DNA of 64,000 nucleotides from DASWJZ01 sp963761005. Its GTDB lineage: Bacteria > Pseudomonadota > Alphaproteobacteria > Rhizobiales > Afifellaceae. Positions 55,425-63,320 of this stretch are shown in pieces (within the stretch, counting starts at the first letter, position 1; the number at the start of each line of letters is the position of its first letter). A program made the position numbers and the translations under genes. Below the pieces are notes generated by a model. It worked only from the letters and a program-made list of their open reading frames with translations. It did not search any database and was not told the DNA's origin. The stretch covers positions 310,001-374,000 of the forward strand of contig CAVXFK010000027.1 of the NCBI GenBank assembly GCA_963761005.1. Direction: 5' to 3'.

Positions 55425-56624
55425 TCAAGCGACGCGGACGAGGCGCGGGCGCGCCTTCTCTTCCGGCTCCTCCAGGCCGCATTGCACGCAGTTTCGGCCG
55501 CGGAACTTGGCGCGGTAGAGTGCGGCGTCGGCCTTCTCGAGAAGCATCTCGAGGGGAACGCTCGCATCTTCCGACGACATGACGCCGGCGCTTACCGTCG
55601 CGCTCACGTGGCGGCCATCCACATAGGCGTTGGCTTCGGCGAACGCCCTGCGCACGCGCTCCGCGACGGTGCACCCCTCGTGCAGGCTCGCGCCGGGGAG
55701 GATCGCGAAGAACTCCTCGCCGCCGACACGGCTCACGATATCGCCCGGCCGCAGCGCCTCGCGCGCCACCTTGGCGAAGATGCGCAGCACTTCGTCGCCG
55801 AGCGGGTGACCGAAGGTGTCGTTGACGAGCTTGAAACGGTCGAGATCGAATACGACGACCGCGATCGGCTCGCCGCGTCGCTTGCAACGCTCGGCGGCGC
55901 GCTCGGCAAGCGGCAGGAACGCGCGCCGATTGGCGAGGCCGGTCAATGCGTCGGTCTGCGCGTCGCGCAGGTGTCCTTGCTCGCTCTGCTCCTTCATCAT
56001 CATGACCAGAAAAACGGTCGTGCCGATGGCGTAGATAATCGTTTCGAAGTGGATCAGCCCGAACAGGCTGGCGATCGGCGGCGGCGAGAGGCCCCGCAGC
56101 TCTCCGGTGAATGCTGCTGGAATGGCGAGCAGCATCACGAGCGTGTTGATCGCGATGAGAACGATCAGAGGATCGCGGGCCCGCAGCTTGTCATGTCGAT
56201 GCCTGGCGAGCTCCCAGACGGTAACGCCGTTATAGGCGGCGGTGGCGAGAGTGTTGACGACGGTCGGCAGCCAGGCGCGGTCTCCGTGCACGTGGACCGT
56301 CGCGATCGCGACAAACCAGACGAGGGGTCCCAGCCCGAGCAGCACCGGACGGAGGGGGTCTCCGTTGAAGGAACGCACGCCTGACCAGATCAATGACGGC
56401 GCGATGACGATGAAGGTCAGGCCGACCAGGAAGAGCGACTGGAACCCGCCCGCGAACCCGACCGCCAGCAGCGAGACTCCGAGACCGAGCGTGAGGTAGC
56501 CGGCGGCCCAGCAGAGCGCGGCCACGCTGCGCCGGTTCTGCCACCAGACGAAAAGCAGAAAGGCACCGCAAAGCGCACTGACGAACGCGCCAGTGAGCAT
56601 CAATGTCGGCAGGTCGAGCCTCAT
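55425..56624 (-). CDS. diguanylate cyclase with N-terminal membrane domain
   Basis: 399 aa. Residues 1-215 contain about six transmembrane helices without a known sensor name. The GGDEF domain follows, with DALTGLANRRAFLP, FDLDRFKLVNDTFGHPLGDEVLR and active-site GGEEF. The inhibitory RxxD site sits five residues before it (RPGD-IVSRV-GGEEF), so product inhibition by c-di-GMP is expected. A cysteine pair CVQC lies close to the C-terminus. ATG at 56624 has a poor ribosome site. It probably makes c-di-GMP in response to a membrane signal. Confidence 0.92.
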   Translation of the reverse strand: MRLDLPTLMLTGAFVSALCGAFLLFVWWQNRRSVAALCWAAGYLTLGLGVSLLAVGFAGGFQSLFLVGLTFIVIAPSLIWSGVRSFNGDPLRPVLLGLGPLVWFVAIATVHVHGDRAWLPTVVNTLATAAYNGVTVWELARHRHDKLRARDPLIVLIAINTLVMLLAIPAAFTGELRGLSPPPIASLFGLIHFETIIYAIGTTVFLVMMMKEQSEQGHLRDAQTDALTGLANRRAFLPLAERAAERCKRRGEPIAVVVFDLDRFKLVNDTFGHPLGDEVLRIFAKVAREALRPGDIVSRVGGEEFFAILPGASLHEGCTVAERVRRAFAEANAYVDGRHVSATVSAGVMSSEDASVPLEMLLEKADAALYRAKFRGRNCVQCGLEEPEEKARPRLVRVA

Positions 56625-56691
56625 CGACAGGCGCCGTCGGGCCCCAAGTTGCAATCAGGCGAATTCTACCGGAGGGTTGTTTCAGGGCTGG

Positions 56692-56717
56692 TTAGCGCAA
56701 TCGCGAAAAATTAGCGC
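56692..56717. repeat. two TTAGCGC direct repeats upstream of the diguanylate cyclase
   Basis: TTAGCGC at 56692-56698 and again at 56711-56717, 19 bp apart (about two turns of the helix), in the 126-bp gap before the GGDEF gene. A regulator could bind both, but only two copies are present. Confidence 0.35.
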
Positions 56718-56750
56718 TATTGGCGGCCGGATCGCCGCGTTTGGCGCGGT

Positions 56751-57632
56751 TCAGCGCGTCGGGACGGGCTCCTCACCGCGATAATCGTAAAAGCCGCGGC
56801 CGGTCTTGCGACCGAGCCAGCCGGCCTCGACGTATTTCACCAGAAGCGGGCAGGGACGGTATTTGGAATCGGCGAGGCCGTCGTGCAGCACCTGCATGAT
56901 CGACAGGCAAGTATCGAGGCCGATGAAGTCGGCAAGCTGCAGCGGGCCCATCGGATGATGCGCGCCGAGCCGCATCGCGGTGTCGATCGCCTCGACCGTG
57001 CCGACGCCCTCGTAGAGGGTGTAGATCGCCTCGTTGATCATCGGGAGCAGGATGCGGTTCACGATGAAGGCGGGGAAATCTTCGGCGACCGCGTATTTCT
57101 TGCCGAGCTTCTCGGCGAACGCTTTGGCCGCCTCGAAGGTCTCGTCGTCGGTGGCGATGCCGCGCACGAGCTCGACCAGCTCCATCACCGGCACCGGATT
57201 CATGAAGTGCATGCCGATGAAGCGTTCAGGCCGGTCGGTGGTTGCGGCGAGGCGCGTGATGGAGAAGGAGGAGGTGTTGGTGGCGAGGTAGGCTTTCGGG
57301 CTGAGAGCCGGACAGAGGTCCGCAAACGTTTTGCGCTTTACGGCCTCGTTCTCGGTGACCGACTCGATCGCCAGGTCGACGTCGCCGAACGCGTCGAGCG
57401 AATTGGCCGGCACAATGTGGGCGATCGCCTCCTTTCGCTCCGCGTCGGTGATGCGCCCGGAGGCGACCTGGCGCGCGAGATTGCCGTCGATGGTGGCGAG
57501 GCCGGCGGTCACGCGCTCCGCCGTCACGTCATGAAGGAGCACGTCATAGCCGGCGAGCGCGCAGACATGGGCGATGCCGTTGCCCATCTGGCCGGCCCCG
57601 ACCACCCCGATCTTCTTCATCGTCGCTGCCAT
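56751..57632 (-). CDS. 3-hydroxybutyryl-CoA dehydrogenase
   Basis: 293 aa NAD-dependent enzyme reducing/oxidising 3-hydroxyacyl-CoA. GVVGAGQMGNGIAHVCALAGYDVLLHD (Rossmann), ATNTSSFSITRLAA, RFIGMHFMNPVPVMELVELVRG (catalytic His in HFMNP), EDFPAFIVNRILLPMINEAIY, GAHHPMGPLQLADFIGLD. ATG at 57632 with GGGGAG before it; the longer frame to 57797 is not conserved. Same strand as etfB-etfA just upstream, as in other Hyphomicrobiales. Confidence 0.95.
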   Translation of the reverse strand: MAATMKKIGVVGAGQMGNGIAHVCALAGYDVLLHDVTAERVTAGLATIDGNLARQVASGRITDAERKEAIAHIVPANSLDAFGDVDLAIESVTENEAVKRKTFADLCPALSPKAYLATNTSSFSITRLAATTDRPERFIGMHFMNPVPVMELVELVRGIATDDETFEAAKAFAEKLGKKYAVAEDFPAFIVNRILLPMINEAIYTLYEGVGTVEAIDTAMRLGAHHPMGPLQLADFIGLDTCLSIMQVLHDGLADSKYRPCPLLVKYVEAGWLGRKTGRGFYDYRGEEPVPTR

Positions 57633-57726
57633 CGATCTCCCCAATCGGATCCGGGGCGAGTATCCCGCATACGCGTGGGAATCGGAAGCCGTCGCAATGC
57701 CATTTCGGGCGAAGCGTCTGCGGCGT

Positions 57727-58683
57727 TCAGCCCGCGGCCGCGGCGCGCTTATCGAACTCCTTCTGAAGCTCCGGCAGCACCTCGAAAAGGTCGGCAACGA
57801 GGCCGTAATCCGCGACTTGGAAGATCGGCGCCTCGGGATCCTTGTTGATCGCGACGATCACTTTGGAGTCCTTCATTCCGGCGAGATGCTGGATGGCGCC
57901 GGAAATGCCGCAGGCGATGTAGAGGTCGGGTGCGACGATCTTTCCCGTCTGGCCGACCTGCCAGTCGTTCGGCGCGTAGCCCGCGTCAACGGCGGCGCGC
58001 GAGGCGCCGACGGCCGCCCCGAGCTTGTCGGCGACCGGCAGGATCACCTCGAGGAACTTCTCCTTCGAGCCGAGTGCGCGCCCGCCCGAAATGATGATCT
58101 TCGCCGCGGCAAGCTCCGGCCGCTCGCTCGTCGCGACGCTTTCCTCGACAAAGGTCGAGAGACCGGGGTCGGCTGCGGCGCTCACGCTCTCAACCGGCGC
58201 ATCCGAGCCGCCGGCCTCGGCGGACGCAAAGGCCGCGGTGCGTATCGTGACAACCTTCTTCGCGTCCTTCGACTTCACGACCTGGATCGCGTTCCCCGCG
58301 TAGGTCGAGCGGCGGAAGGTGTCGGCGCCGAGCACTTCGATCGCATCGGAGATCTGCATCACGTCGAGTAGTGCTGCGACGCGCGGCATGACGTTTTTGC
58401 CGCTCGTCGTGGCCGGCGCGACAAGCGCGTCATAAGGCGGAGCGAGGCTCACGATTAAAGCGGCGAGCGGTTCGGCGAGGCCGTGCTCCAACGTGTCGTT
58501 CTCGGCGAGAAGCACTTTCGAGACGCCGGCAAGCTTCGCCGCCTCCGCCGCAACGCTCTGAGCGCCCTTCCCGGCGACGAGCACGTGCACGTCGCCGCCG
58601 AGCTTCGCGGCGGCCGATACGGTCTTCGCTGTCGCTTCGTTGAGCTTCTGATTGTCGTGCTCGGCAAGTACAAGCGCGGTCAC
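57727..58683 (-). CDS. etfA: electron transfer flavoprotein alpha subunit
   Basis: 318 aa FAD-binding subunit of ETF, which carries electrons from acyl-CoA dehydrogenases to the quinone pool. Typical blocks: APATTSGKNVMPRVAALLDV, AAKIIISGGRALGSKEKF, GASRAAVDAGYAPNDWQVGQTGKIVAPDLYIACGISGAIQHLAGMKDSKVIVAINKDPEAPIFQVADYGLVADLFEV. GTG start at 58683 overlaps the etfB stop as GTGA. Confidence 0.97.
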   Translation of the reverse strand: MTALVLAEHDNQKLNEATAKTVSAAAKLGGDVHVLVAGKGAQSVAAEAAKLAGVSKVLLAENDTLEHGLAEPLAALIVSLAPPYDALVAPATTSGKNVMPRVAALLDVMQISDAIEVLGADTFRRSTYAGNAIQVVKSKDAKKVVTIRTAAFASAEAGGSDAPVESVSAAADPGLSTFVEESVATSERPELAAAKIIISGGRALGSKEKFLEVILPVADKLGAAVGASRAAVDAGYAPNDWQVGQTGKIVAPDLYIACGISGAIQHLAGMKDSKVIVAINKDPEAPIFQVADYGLVADLFEVLPELQKEFDKRAAAAG

Positions 58684-59432
58684 TGCAATACTCCCGCTTC
58701 GCCCTTCAGCTTGTCGAGAAGCTCGGCAACGTTGGCGACTTTGACTCCAGCCTGCCGCTTCGGCGGCTCGCGCGTCTCAACCACCTCAAGCCGCGGCGCG
58801 GTGTCGACGCCGAAGTCGGCGGCGGTCTTTGTGTCGATGGGCTTCTTCTTCGCTTTCATGATGTTCGGCAGCGAGGCATAGCGCGGCTGGTTCAGCCTGA
58901 GGTCGGTCGTGACGATCGCCGGCATCTTCAAGGTCACCGTCTGCAACCCGCCGTCGACCTCGCGTGTGACCTTGAGCGTGCCGTCGCCGAACTCAAGCTT
59001 CGAGGCGAAGGTGCCCTGCGCCCAGCCGAGCAGTGCGGCGAGCATCTGGCCGGTCTGGTTCGAATCGTCGTCGATCGCCTGTTTGCCGAGAATGACGAGG
59101 CCCGGCTGCTCGGCCTCGACCACGCCCTTCAGTATCTTCGCCACCGCGAGCGGCTCGACGATGCCGTCGACCTGGACGAGGATGCCGCGGTCGGCGCCCA
59201 TGGCGAGCCCGGTGCGGATCGTATCCTGCGCCTGTGCCGGGCCGATCGAGACGAGCACGATCTCCTCCGCCTTGCCGGCTTCCTTAAGGCGCAGCGCCTC
59301 CTCAACCGCGATCTCGTCGAAGGGGTTCATCGCCATCTTGGTGTTGGCCAAATCGACGCCGGAGCCGTCGGGCTTCACCCGCGGCTTGACGTTCGCGTCG
59401 ATCACCCGCTTCACGGGTACGAGCACTTTCAT
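58680..59432 (-). CDS. etfB: electron transfer flavoprotein beta subunit
   Basis: 250 aa, AMP-binding partner of EtfA. MKVLVPVKRVIDANVKPRVKPDGSGVD, MNPFDEIAVEEALRLKEAG, VSIGPAQAQDTIRTGLAMGADRGI, LVILGKQAIDDDSNQTGQMLAALLGW, VTTDLRLNQPRYASLPNIMKAKKKPI, all standard. First of etfB-etfA-hbd. Confidence 0.97.
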   Translation of the reverse strand: MKVLVPVKRVIDANVKPRVKPDGSGVDLANTKMAMNPFDEIAVEEALRLKEAGKAEEIVLVSIGPAQAQDTIRTGLAMGADRGILVQVDGIVEPLAVAKILKGVVEAEQPGLVILGKQAIDDDSNQTGQMLAALLGWAQGTFASKLEFGDGTLKVTREVDGGLQTVTLKMPAIVTTDLRLNQPRYASLPNIMKAKKKPIDTKTAADFGVDTAPRLEVVETREPPKRQAGVKVANVAELLDKLKGEAGVLQ

Positions 59433-59726
59433 GCCACTTCCTTCGCTTCTTCAGTCGGAGGGACTAGCGGCGGGGGCGGGGCTAATCAAGCCGGGGAACG
59501 GCGCATCCATGCCGCAACGCGACCCGGTTCATCGCAGCATGGAGGCGTGCCGGCCGCGGGCGGGACCAGCGGCCCTTTGCGGGGCGGCCCGGGGGGATTT
59601 GGGCTGAATCTGCGAATTTGGCAACTTCGACCCCCCGCAAGAGCCGTTTCCGCGCACCAACGACCGCGGAGAATTCTGGGATCGCATTTCCGGCAAGAAC
59701 TAGCTTCCCGCATTCGGGGGCGGGCG

Positions 59727-60308
59727 TCAGCGGTTCTTGCCCGGCACCCACAGGACGTCGCCCGCGCCCTTCGCATTGACGTAACGGCTGGCGACGAAGA
59801 GGAAGTCGGAGGCGCGGTTCATGTAGATGAGCGCCGGGCGGCCGACGCGACCCGGCTCCTGCCGCGCGAGCGTCACCATCAGCCGCTCGGCGCGGCGCGC
59901 CACGGTGCGGGCGAGATGAAGCGCCGCCGCGGCGCGGCTTCCGCCAGGGAGCACGAAGGAGCGGAGCGGCGCAAGGTCGTGATTGAGCACGTCGATATCG
60001 CGCTCGAGCCGCTCGACCTGCGCGTCGACGATGCAGAGCCGCTCGCGGCCCTTCGTCTTCTCGTCTTCCGGCGTCGCAAGCTCGGCGCCGAGGTCGAAGA
60101 GGTCGTTCTGGATTGCGGCAAGCATCTGGTCGAGCTTGGCGAGATCGGACGAGAGCTCGGCACGCGCCAGACCGATCGCGGCGTTTGCCTCGTCCACCGT
60201 GCCGTAGGCCTCGATGCGAAGATCGTCCTTCGGCCGGCGCTCGCCGGTGCCGAGCGCGGTCGTGCCGTCGTCGCCGGTCTTCGTGTAGATCTTGTTCAGG
60301 ATGACCAT
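59727..60308 (-). CDS. cob(I)alamin adenosyltransferase, PduO type
   Basis: 193 aa. Transfers the adenosyl group of ATP to cob(I)alamin. TKTGDDGTTALGTGERRPKDD (ATP loop), YGTVDEANAAIGLAR, FVLPGGSRAAAALHLARTVARRAERLM (catalytic Arg residues), YMNRASDFLFVASRYVN. No start problem: ATG at 60308. Upstream of etfB on the same strand (294-bp gap with no gene seen, 59433-59726), as in related genomes where it supports methylmalonyl-CoA metabolism. Confidence 0.95.
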   Translation of the reverse strand: MVILNKIYTKTGDDGTTALGTGERRPKDDLRIEAYGTVDEANAAIGLARAELSSDLAKLDQMLAAIQNDLFDLGAELATPEDEKTKGRERLCIVDAQVERLERDIDVLNHDLAPLRSFVLPGGSRAAAALHLARTVARRAERLMVTLARQEPGRVGRPALIYMNRASDFLFVASRYVNAKGAGDVLWVPGKNR

Positions 60309-60340
60309 GCAGGCGAGCTTACCGGCCGCCTCTTACGGCG

Positions 60341-60382
60341 TCACCTGGGCTGTGTCACCGGGGCCGCATCACCGGGGCCGCG
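60341..60382. repeat. three tandem 14-bp units upstream of the adenosyltransferase
   Basis: TCACCTGGGCTGTG, TCACCGGGGCCGCA and TCACCGGGGCCGCG follow each other, then a partial TCACGCGG. Lies between the PagL-like stop and the adenosyltransferase start. Purpose unknown; could vary in copy number. Confidence 0.6.
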
Positions 60383-60411
60383 TCACGCGGCAGAGCCCCC
60401 GTCAGGCAATC

Positions 60412-61005
60412 TCAGAAGCGGTAGCCGAGATAGACTCCGGCATGGGTGATGCCGCTGTTCCCCGCATGGCCGCCGTTGCAAAGATGGGCGTGCGAAGAGT
60501 GGTCGGCGGAGGCGAGAACCCGCCAATGCTCACCGAGATCGAGGCCGGCGGCGAGGCTTTCGCGGAACAGCCAGTGGCAGCCGAGGTCGAGCCCGTCGCC
60601 TGGGCTTTCAAGCGGGCCGTTGTGGTAAGTGCCGCCGAAGCTCGCTTCGAAGAAGAACGGGTCGTAGATGGGGAAGTGCCAGGTGAGCCCGCCATAGACT
60701 TGGCTCACGCCGTCGCTGGCGGTGGCGAGATTGCCGCCGACATGAATGCGCGGGCGAAGCAGCGTGTTGGCAAGGTAGTTCTGGCGCGGCGGTCCGAAGG
60801 CCTTGAAGTAGAGCTGGCCGCTCAGGATCACGCCGGAGTGGTCGTTGGGCTGGACGGCAAAGACCGTTCCGACCCGGACCTCGTCGAAGATCCCTGCAAG
60901 AGCGCTGTTTCCGCCTGAGCCTGAATAGTCCTGCGCGCAGGCCGAAGAGCCCGCGAGAAGAACCGCGAAGAGCGGACCAAGCGCCAGACCTAGAATGCCA
61001 CGCAT
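60412..61005 (-). CDS. acyloxyacyl hydrolase (PagL-type lipid A deacylase)
   Basis: 197 aa outer-membrane protein. Signal peptide 1-24 (ending SSACAQ), then an eight-strand barrel-like run ending in aromatic GYRF. The PagL active-site pair appears as H169 and S171 (ADHSSHAHLC), and LTWHFPIYDPFFFEASFGGTYHNG fits the family. PagL enzymes remove the 3-O acyl chain of lipid A; rhizobial relatives do the same. It is placed between the adenosyltransferase and the HIG1 gene, which I would expect next to each other, so it may be inserted. Confidence 0.85.
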   Translation of the reverse strand: MRGILGLALGPLFAVLLAGSSACAQDYSGSGGNSALAGIFDEVRVGTVFAVQPNDHSGVILSGQLYFKAFGPPRQNYLANTLLRPRIHVGGNLATASDGVSQVYGGLTWHFPIYDPFFFEASFGGTYHNGPLESPGDGLDLGCHWLFRESLAAGLDLGEHWRVLASADHSSHAHLCNGGHAGNSGITHAGVYLGYRF

Positions 61006-61152
61006 GCCGCCCCCCTGGCCGTCCCGAAGTGCGGAACGGTGCCTCCTGTCTCAATGCTAGCGGATCGAAGCCGGACGGGGAGGGGTTTTTGACAATCTTC
61101 CACCGGCTGTGACATCGGAGCAACGCTCGGCTGGCTGTCTCCGCGTTGTGCC

Positions 61153-61344
61153 TCAGCGTCCCATCAGCCAAAGCGTCGCCATCGCCACCACGATCGCCGC
61201 GAACTGCGCGATGACGCGGGCGCGCATCAAGTTCTGCGACCGATTGGGCGAGCCGCCGCGCATCATGTTCCAGAGCCCGGCGATAAGGATGGCGAGCACG
61301 ATCGCGAGCGCGACCGGCACGAGATAGTGGACTGGGGTCTGCAT
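61153..61344 (-). CDS. twin transmembrane helix protein, HIG1 domain
   Basis: 63 aa. Two helices (about 5-25 and 45-61) joined by MRGGSPNRSQNLMRARVIAQ, the HIG1 loop signature with the RxRxxxQ-like pattern. Such small proteins attach to cytochrome oxidases or respiratory supercomplexes. ATG at 61344; the apparent TTG one codon earlier is not needed. Common upstream neighbour of PduO-type adenosyltransferase. Confidence 0.88.
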   Translation of the reverse strand: MQTPVHYLVPVALAIVLAILIAGLWNMMRGGSPNRSQNLMRARVIAQFAAIVVAMATLWLMGR

Positions 61345-61412
61345 CAAAAAGCGTTCCGGTTGCGGTCAAAGCGACCCGACAATCGGAGGATCAACGCGGG
61401 CGCCCGCCATTC

Positions 61413-62246
61413 CTACCCCTTGTCCGTCGCCCAGGCCAGGAAGGCGTGGAGCCGCCGCTTCGTGGCAATGCGCCGCAGCAGGCTCATCGCGTAGGTCGGG
61501 AGGGTCACGAAGTATTGCGGTCGCGGATGCTTCGCCTCGCAGGCGTGCACGAGCGCCTGAAGCACCGCCTCCGGTCCGAGCTCGCCGAAGGTGTTGCCGC
61601 CTTTTCCCATCGCAGCGAAACGGCGACGATAGTAGGAGGCGTGGACGGAAGCCTCGATGTCGACGTTCTTTCGTCCGTAGGCGAGCGCGGTCTCCGTCAG
61701 TCGCGTGCGGATCGGGCCGGGCTCGATCGCCGACACATGGATACCCGATCCGGTAAGCTCGATGCGGAGCGCATCGCAATAACCTTCGATCGCGAACTTC
61801 GTCGTCACGTAGGGTCCGCGGAAGCCCATCGCGATCAGGCCGAGGACGGATGAGCACATGACGATTCGACCATGGCCTTGACGGCGCATTGCCGGGACGA
61901 CGCGACGCGTCAGCTCATGCCAGCCGAAGAAGTTCGCTTCGAACTGGGCGCGCAGCACGTCGGTCGAAATGTCCTCCAGCGCCCCCGGCTGCGCGTAGGC
62001 CCCGTTGTTGAAGAGCGCGTCGATCGTGCCGCCGGTCGCCGCGAAGATTTGGCCGACCGCCGCTTCGATCGAGTCCGGCTCGGCGTAGTCGAGATAGAGG
62101 GCGTCGAGGCCGGCGGCGCTGAGCGCATCGATATCGGAAGGCTTCCGGGCGGTCGCGAAGACGCGCCAACCGCGCTCCTTCATGCCGTGCGCGGCGCACT
62201 GGCCGATGCCGCTCGAACAGCCGGTGATCAGGATCGTTCTCGGCAT
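61413..62246 (-). CDS. short-chain dehydrogenase, unknown substrate
   Basis: 277 aa classical SDR. ILITGCSSGIGQCAAHGMKERGW (cofactor loop), FNNGAYAQPGALED (NNGAY variant of NNAG), CSSVLGLIAMGFRGPYVTTKFAIEG with catalytic Ser, Tyr and Lys, and IEPGPIRTRL. A C-terminal segment HPRPQYFVTLPTYAMSLLRRI is usual for the group of SDRs annotated as retinol/steroid-like or YqjQ-type. Divergent from the AEC transporter. Confidence 0.9.
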   Translation of the reverse strand: MPRTILITGCSSGIGQCAAHGMKERGWRVFATARKPSDIDALSAAGLDALYLDYAEPDSIEAAVGQIFAATGGTIDALFNNGAYAQPGALEDISTDVLRAQFEANFFGWHELTRRVVPAMRRQGHGRIVMCSSVLGLIAMGFRGPYVTTKFAIEGYCDALRIELTGSGIHVSAIEPGPIRTRLTETALAYGRKNVDIEASVHASYYRRRFAAMGKGGNTFGELGPEAVLQALVHACEAKHPRPQYFVTLPTYAMSLLRRIATKRRLHAFLAWATDKG

Positions 62247-62360
62247 ATTCCTTGTCGCTGAGGTGGCGCGGCGCGGCTTTCGTAGCGCGGACCTCTATGG
62301 CAGAACGGCCCCAGCCGGAAGCCCGCCCGCGGACACTTCGCGCCCGAACGGAAGAACGAT

Positions 62361-63320
62361 TTGTCCGAGACGCTTTCCATCGTCGTTTCGATCTTCGGCC
62401 TGATCGGCCTCGGCTATCTCACAGTCCGGATAGGGCTTCTTTCCGCCGACGTGGGTGAGAAGCTCAGCGACTTCGTGTTCACGCTGGCGATCCCGCTGCT
62501 CTTGTTCACGACGCTCGCCAGGGCCGATTTCCACGGCGTCTCGCCCTGGCGCATCTGGGCGGCCTACTTCGCGCCTCTCGCGGTGGTGTGGATCATTTCC
62601 GACCAGATGATCCGGCGTGTCTTTGGGCGCGACGCCCGCGCCGGAATTGTCGCGGGCGGCTGCGGCGCTTACTCGAACGCGCTTCTGATCGGGCTGCCGC
62701 TGATGCAGACCGCGCTCGGCGAGAACGGCACGGTGTTCCTGGTCGTCATCATTGCCATCCACTTGCCGGTTCTGATGCTGACCAGCGTCTTCCTGAACGA
62801 ATGGGTGGTCGCCGTCGAGGGAAGCGCGAACGGTGTCGCATCGCGTCGCGAGGCCTTCTATCGCCTCGGCGTGTCGCTCGTCCGTCAGCCTATTCTGATC
62901 GGCATCGTCGCGGGATCGGTGTGGCGGGCGTCGGGTTTCACCATTCCCGTGGTCGCGGCGAAGGTGATCGATCCGCTTGCGAGATCGGCGGGGCCGCTCG
63001 CGCTCTTTGCGTGCGGCACAGCGCTGGTGAACTACGGCATTGCGCGTCAGATCAAGCCGGCGATTGCCCTCTCCGTGCTGAAGCTTGCACTCATGCCGGC
63101 ACTGGTTTTCGTGACGGCGCGAGCGATCGGGCTTCCCCCTATCGGCGTGGCGGCGCTGACGCTCACGGGCGCCTGTCCGGCCGGCGTCAACACCTATCTC
63201 ATCGCAGCGCGCCTCGGCACGGGCCAGGCGCTTGCCTCGAACACGCTGCTCATCTCAACGGCGGCCGGCGTCGCCACGGTCGCGCTGTGGCTGAGCGTCG
63301 TACAGGCGATGCTCAAGTAG
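62361..63320 (+). CDS. AEC-family (auxin efflux carrier-like) transporter
   Basis: 319 aa, about ten transmembrane helices in two inverted halves. SIFGLIGLGYLTVRIGLLSADVGEKLSDFVFTLAIPLLLFTTLARA at the N-terminus and GACPAGVNTYLIAARLGTGQALASNTLLISTAAGVATVALWL at the end are family marks. Bacterial members move malonate, malate or other organic acids. The start is TTG at 62361 with GGAAGAACG before it. Its end overlaps gluQ tail-to-tail by 8 bp. Confidence 0.92.
   Translation: MSETLSIVVSIFGLIGLGYLTVRIGLLSADVGEKLSDFVFTLAIPLLLFTTLARADFHGVSPWRIWAAYFAPLAVVWIISDQMIRRVFGRDARAGIVAGGCGAYSNALLIGLPLMQTALGENGTVFLVVIIAIHLPVLMLTSVFLNEWVVAVEGSANGVASRREAFYRLGVSLVRQPILIGIVAGSVWRASGFTIPVVAAKVIDPLARSAGPLALFACGTALVNYGIARQIKPAIALSVLKLALMPALVFVTARAIGLPPIGVAALTLTGACPAGVNTYLIAARLGTGQALASNTLLISTAAGVATVALWLSVVQAMLK

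Noticed and set aside
59482..59776. Short minus-strand frames in the 294-bp gap before etfB
   Set aside because: No ribosome sites and Arg/Pro/Cys-rich chance composition; the gap is left without a gene.
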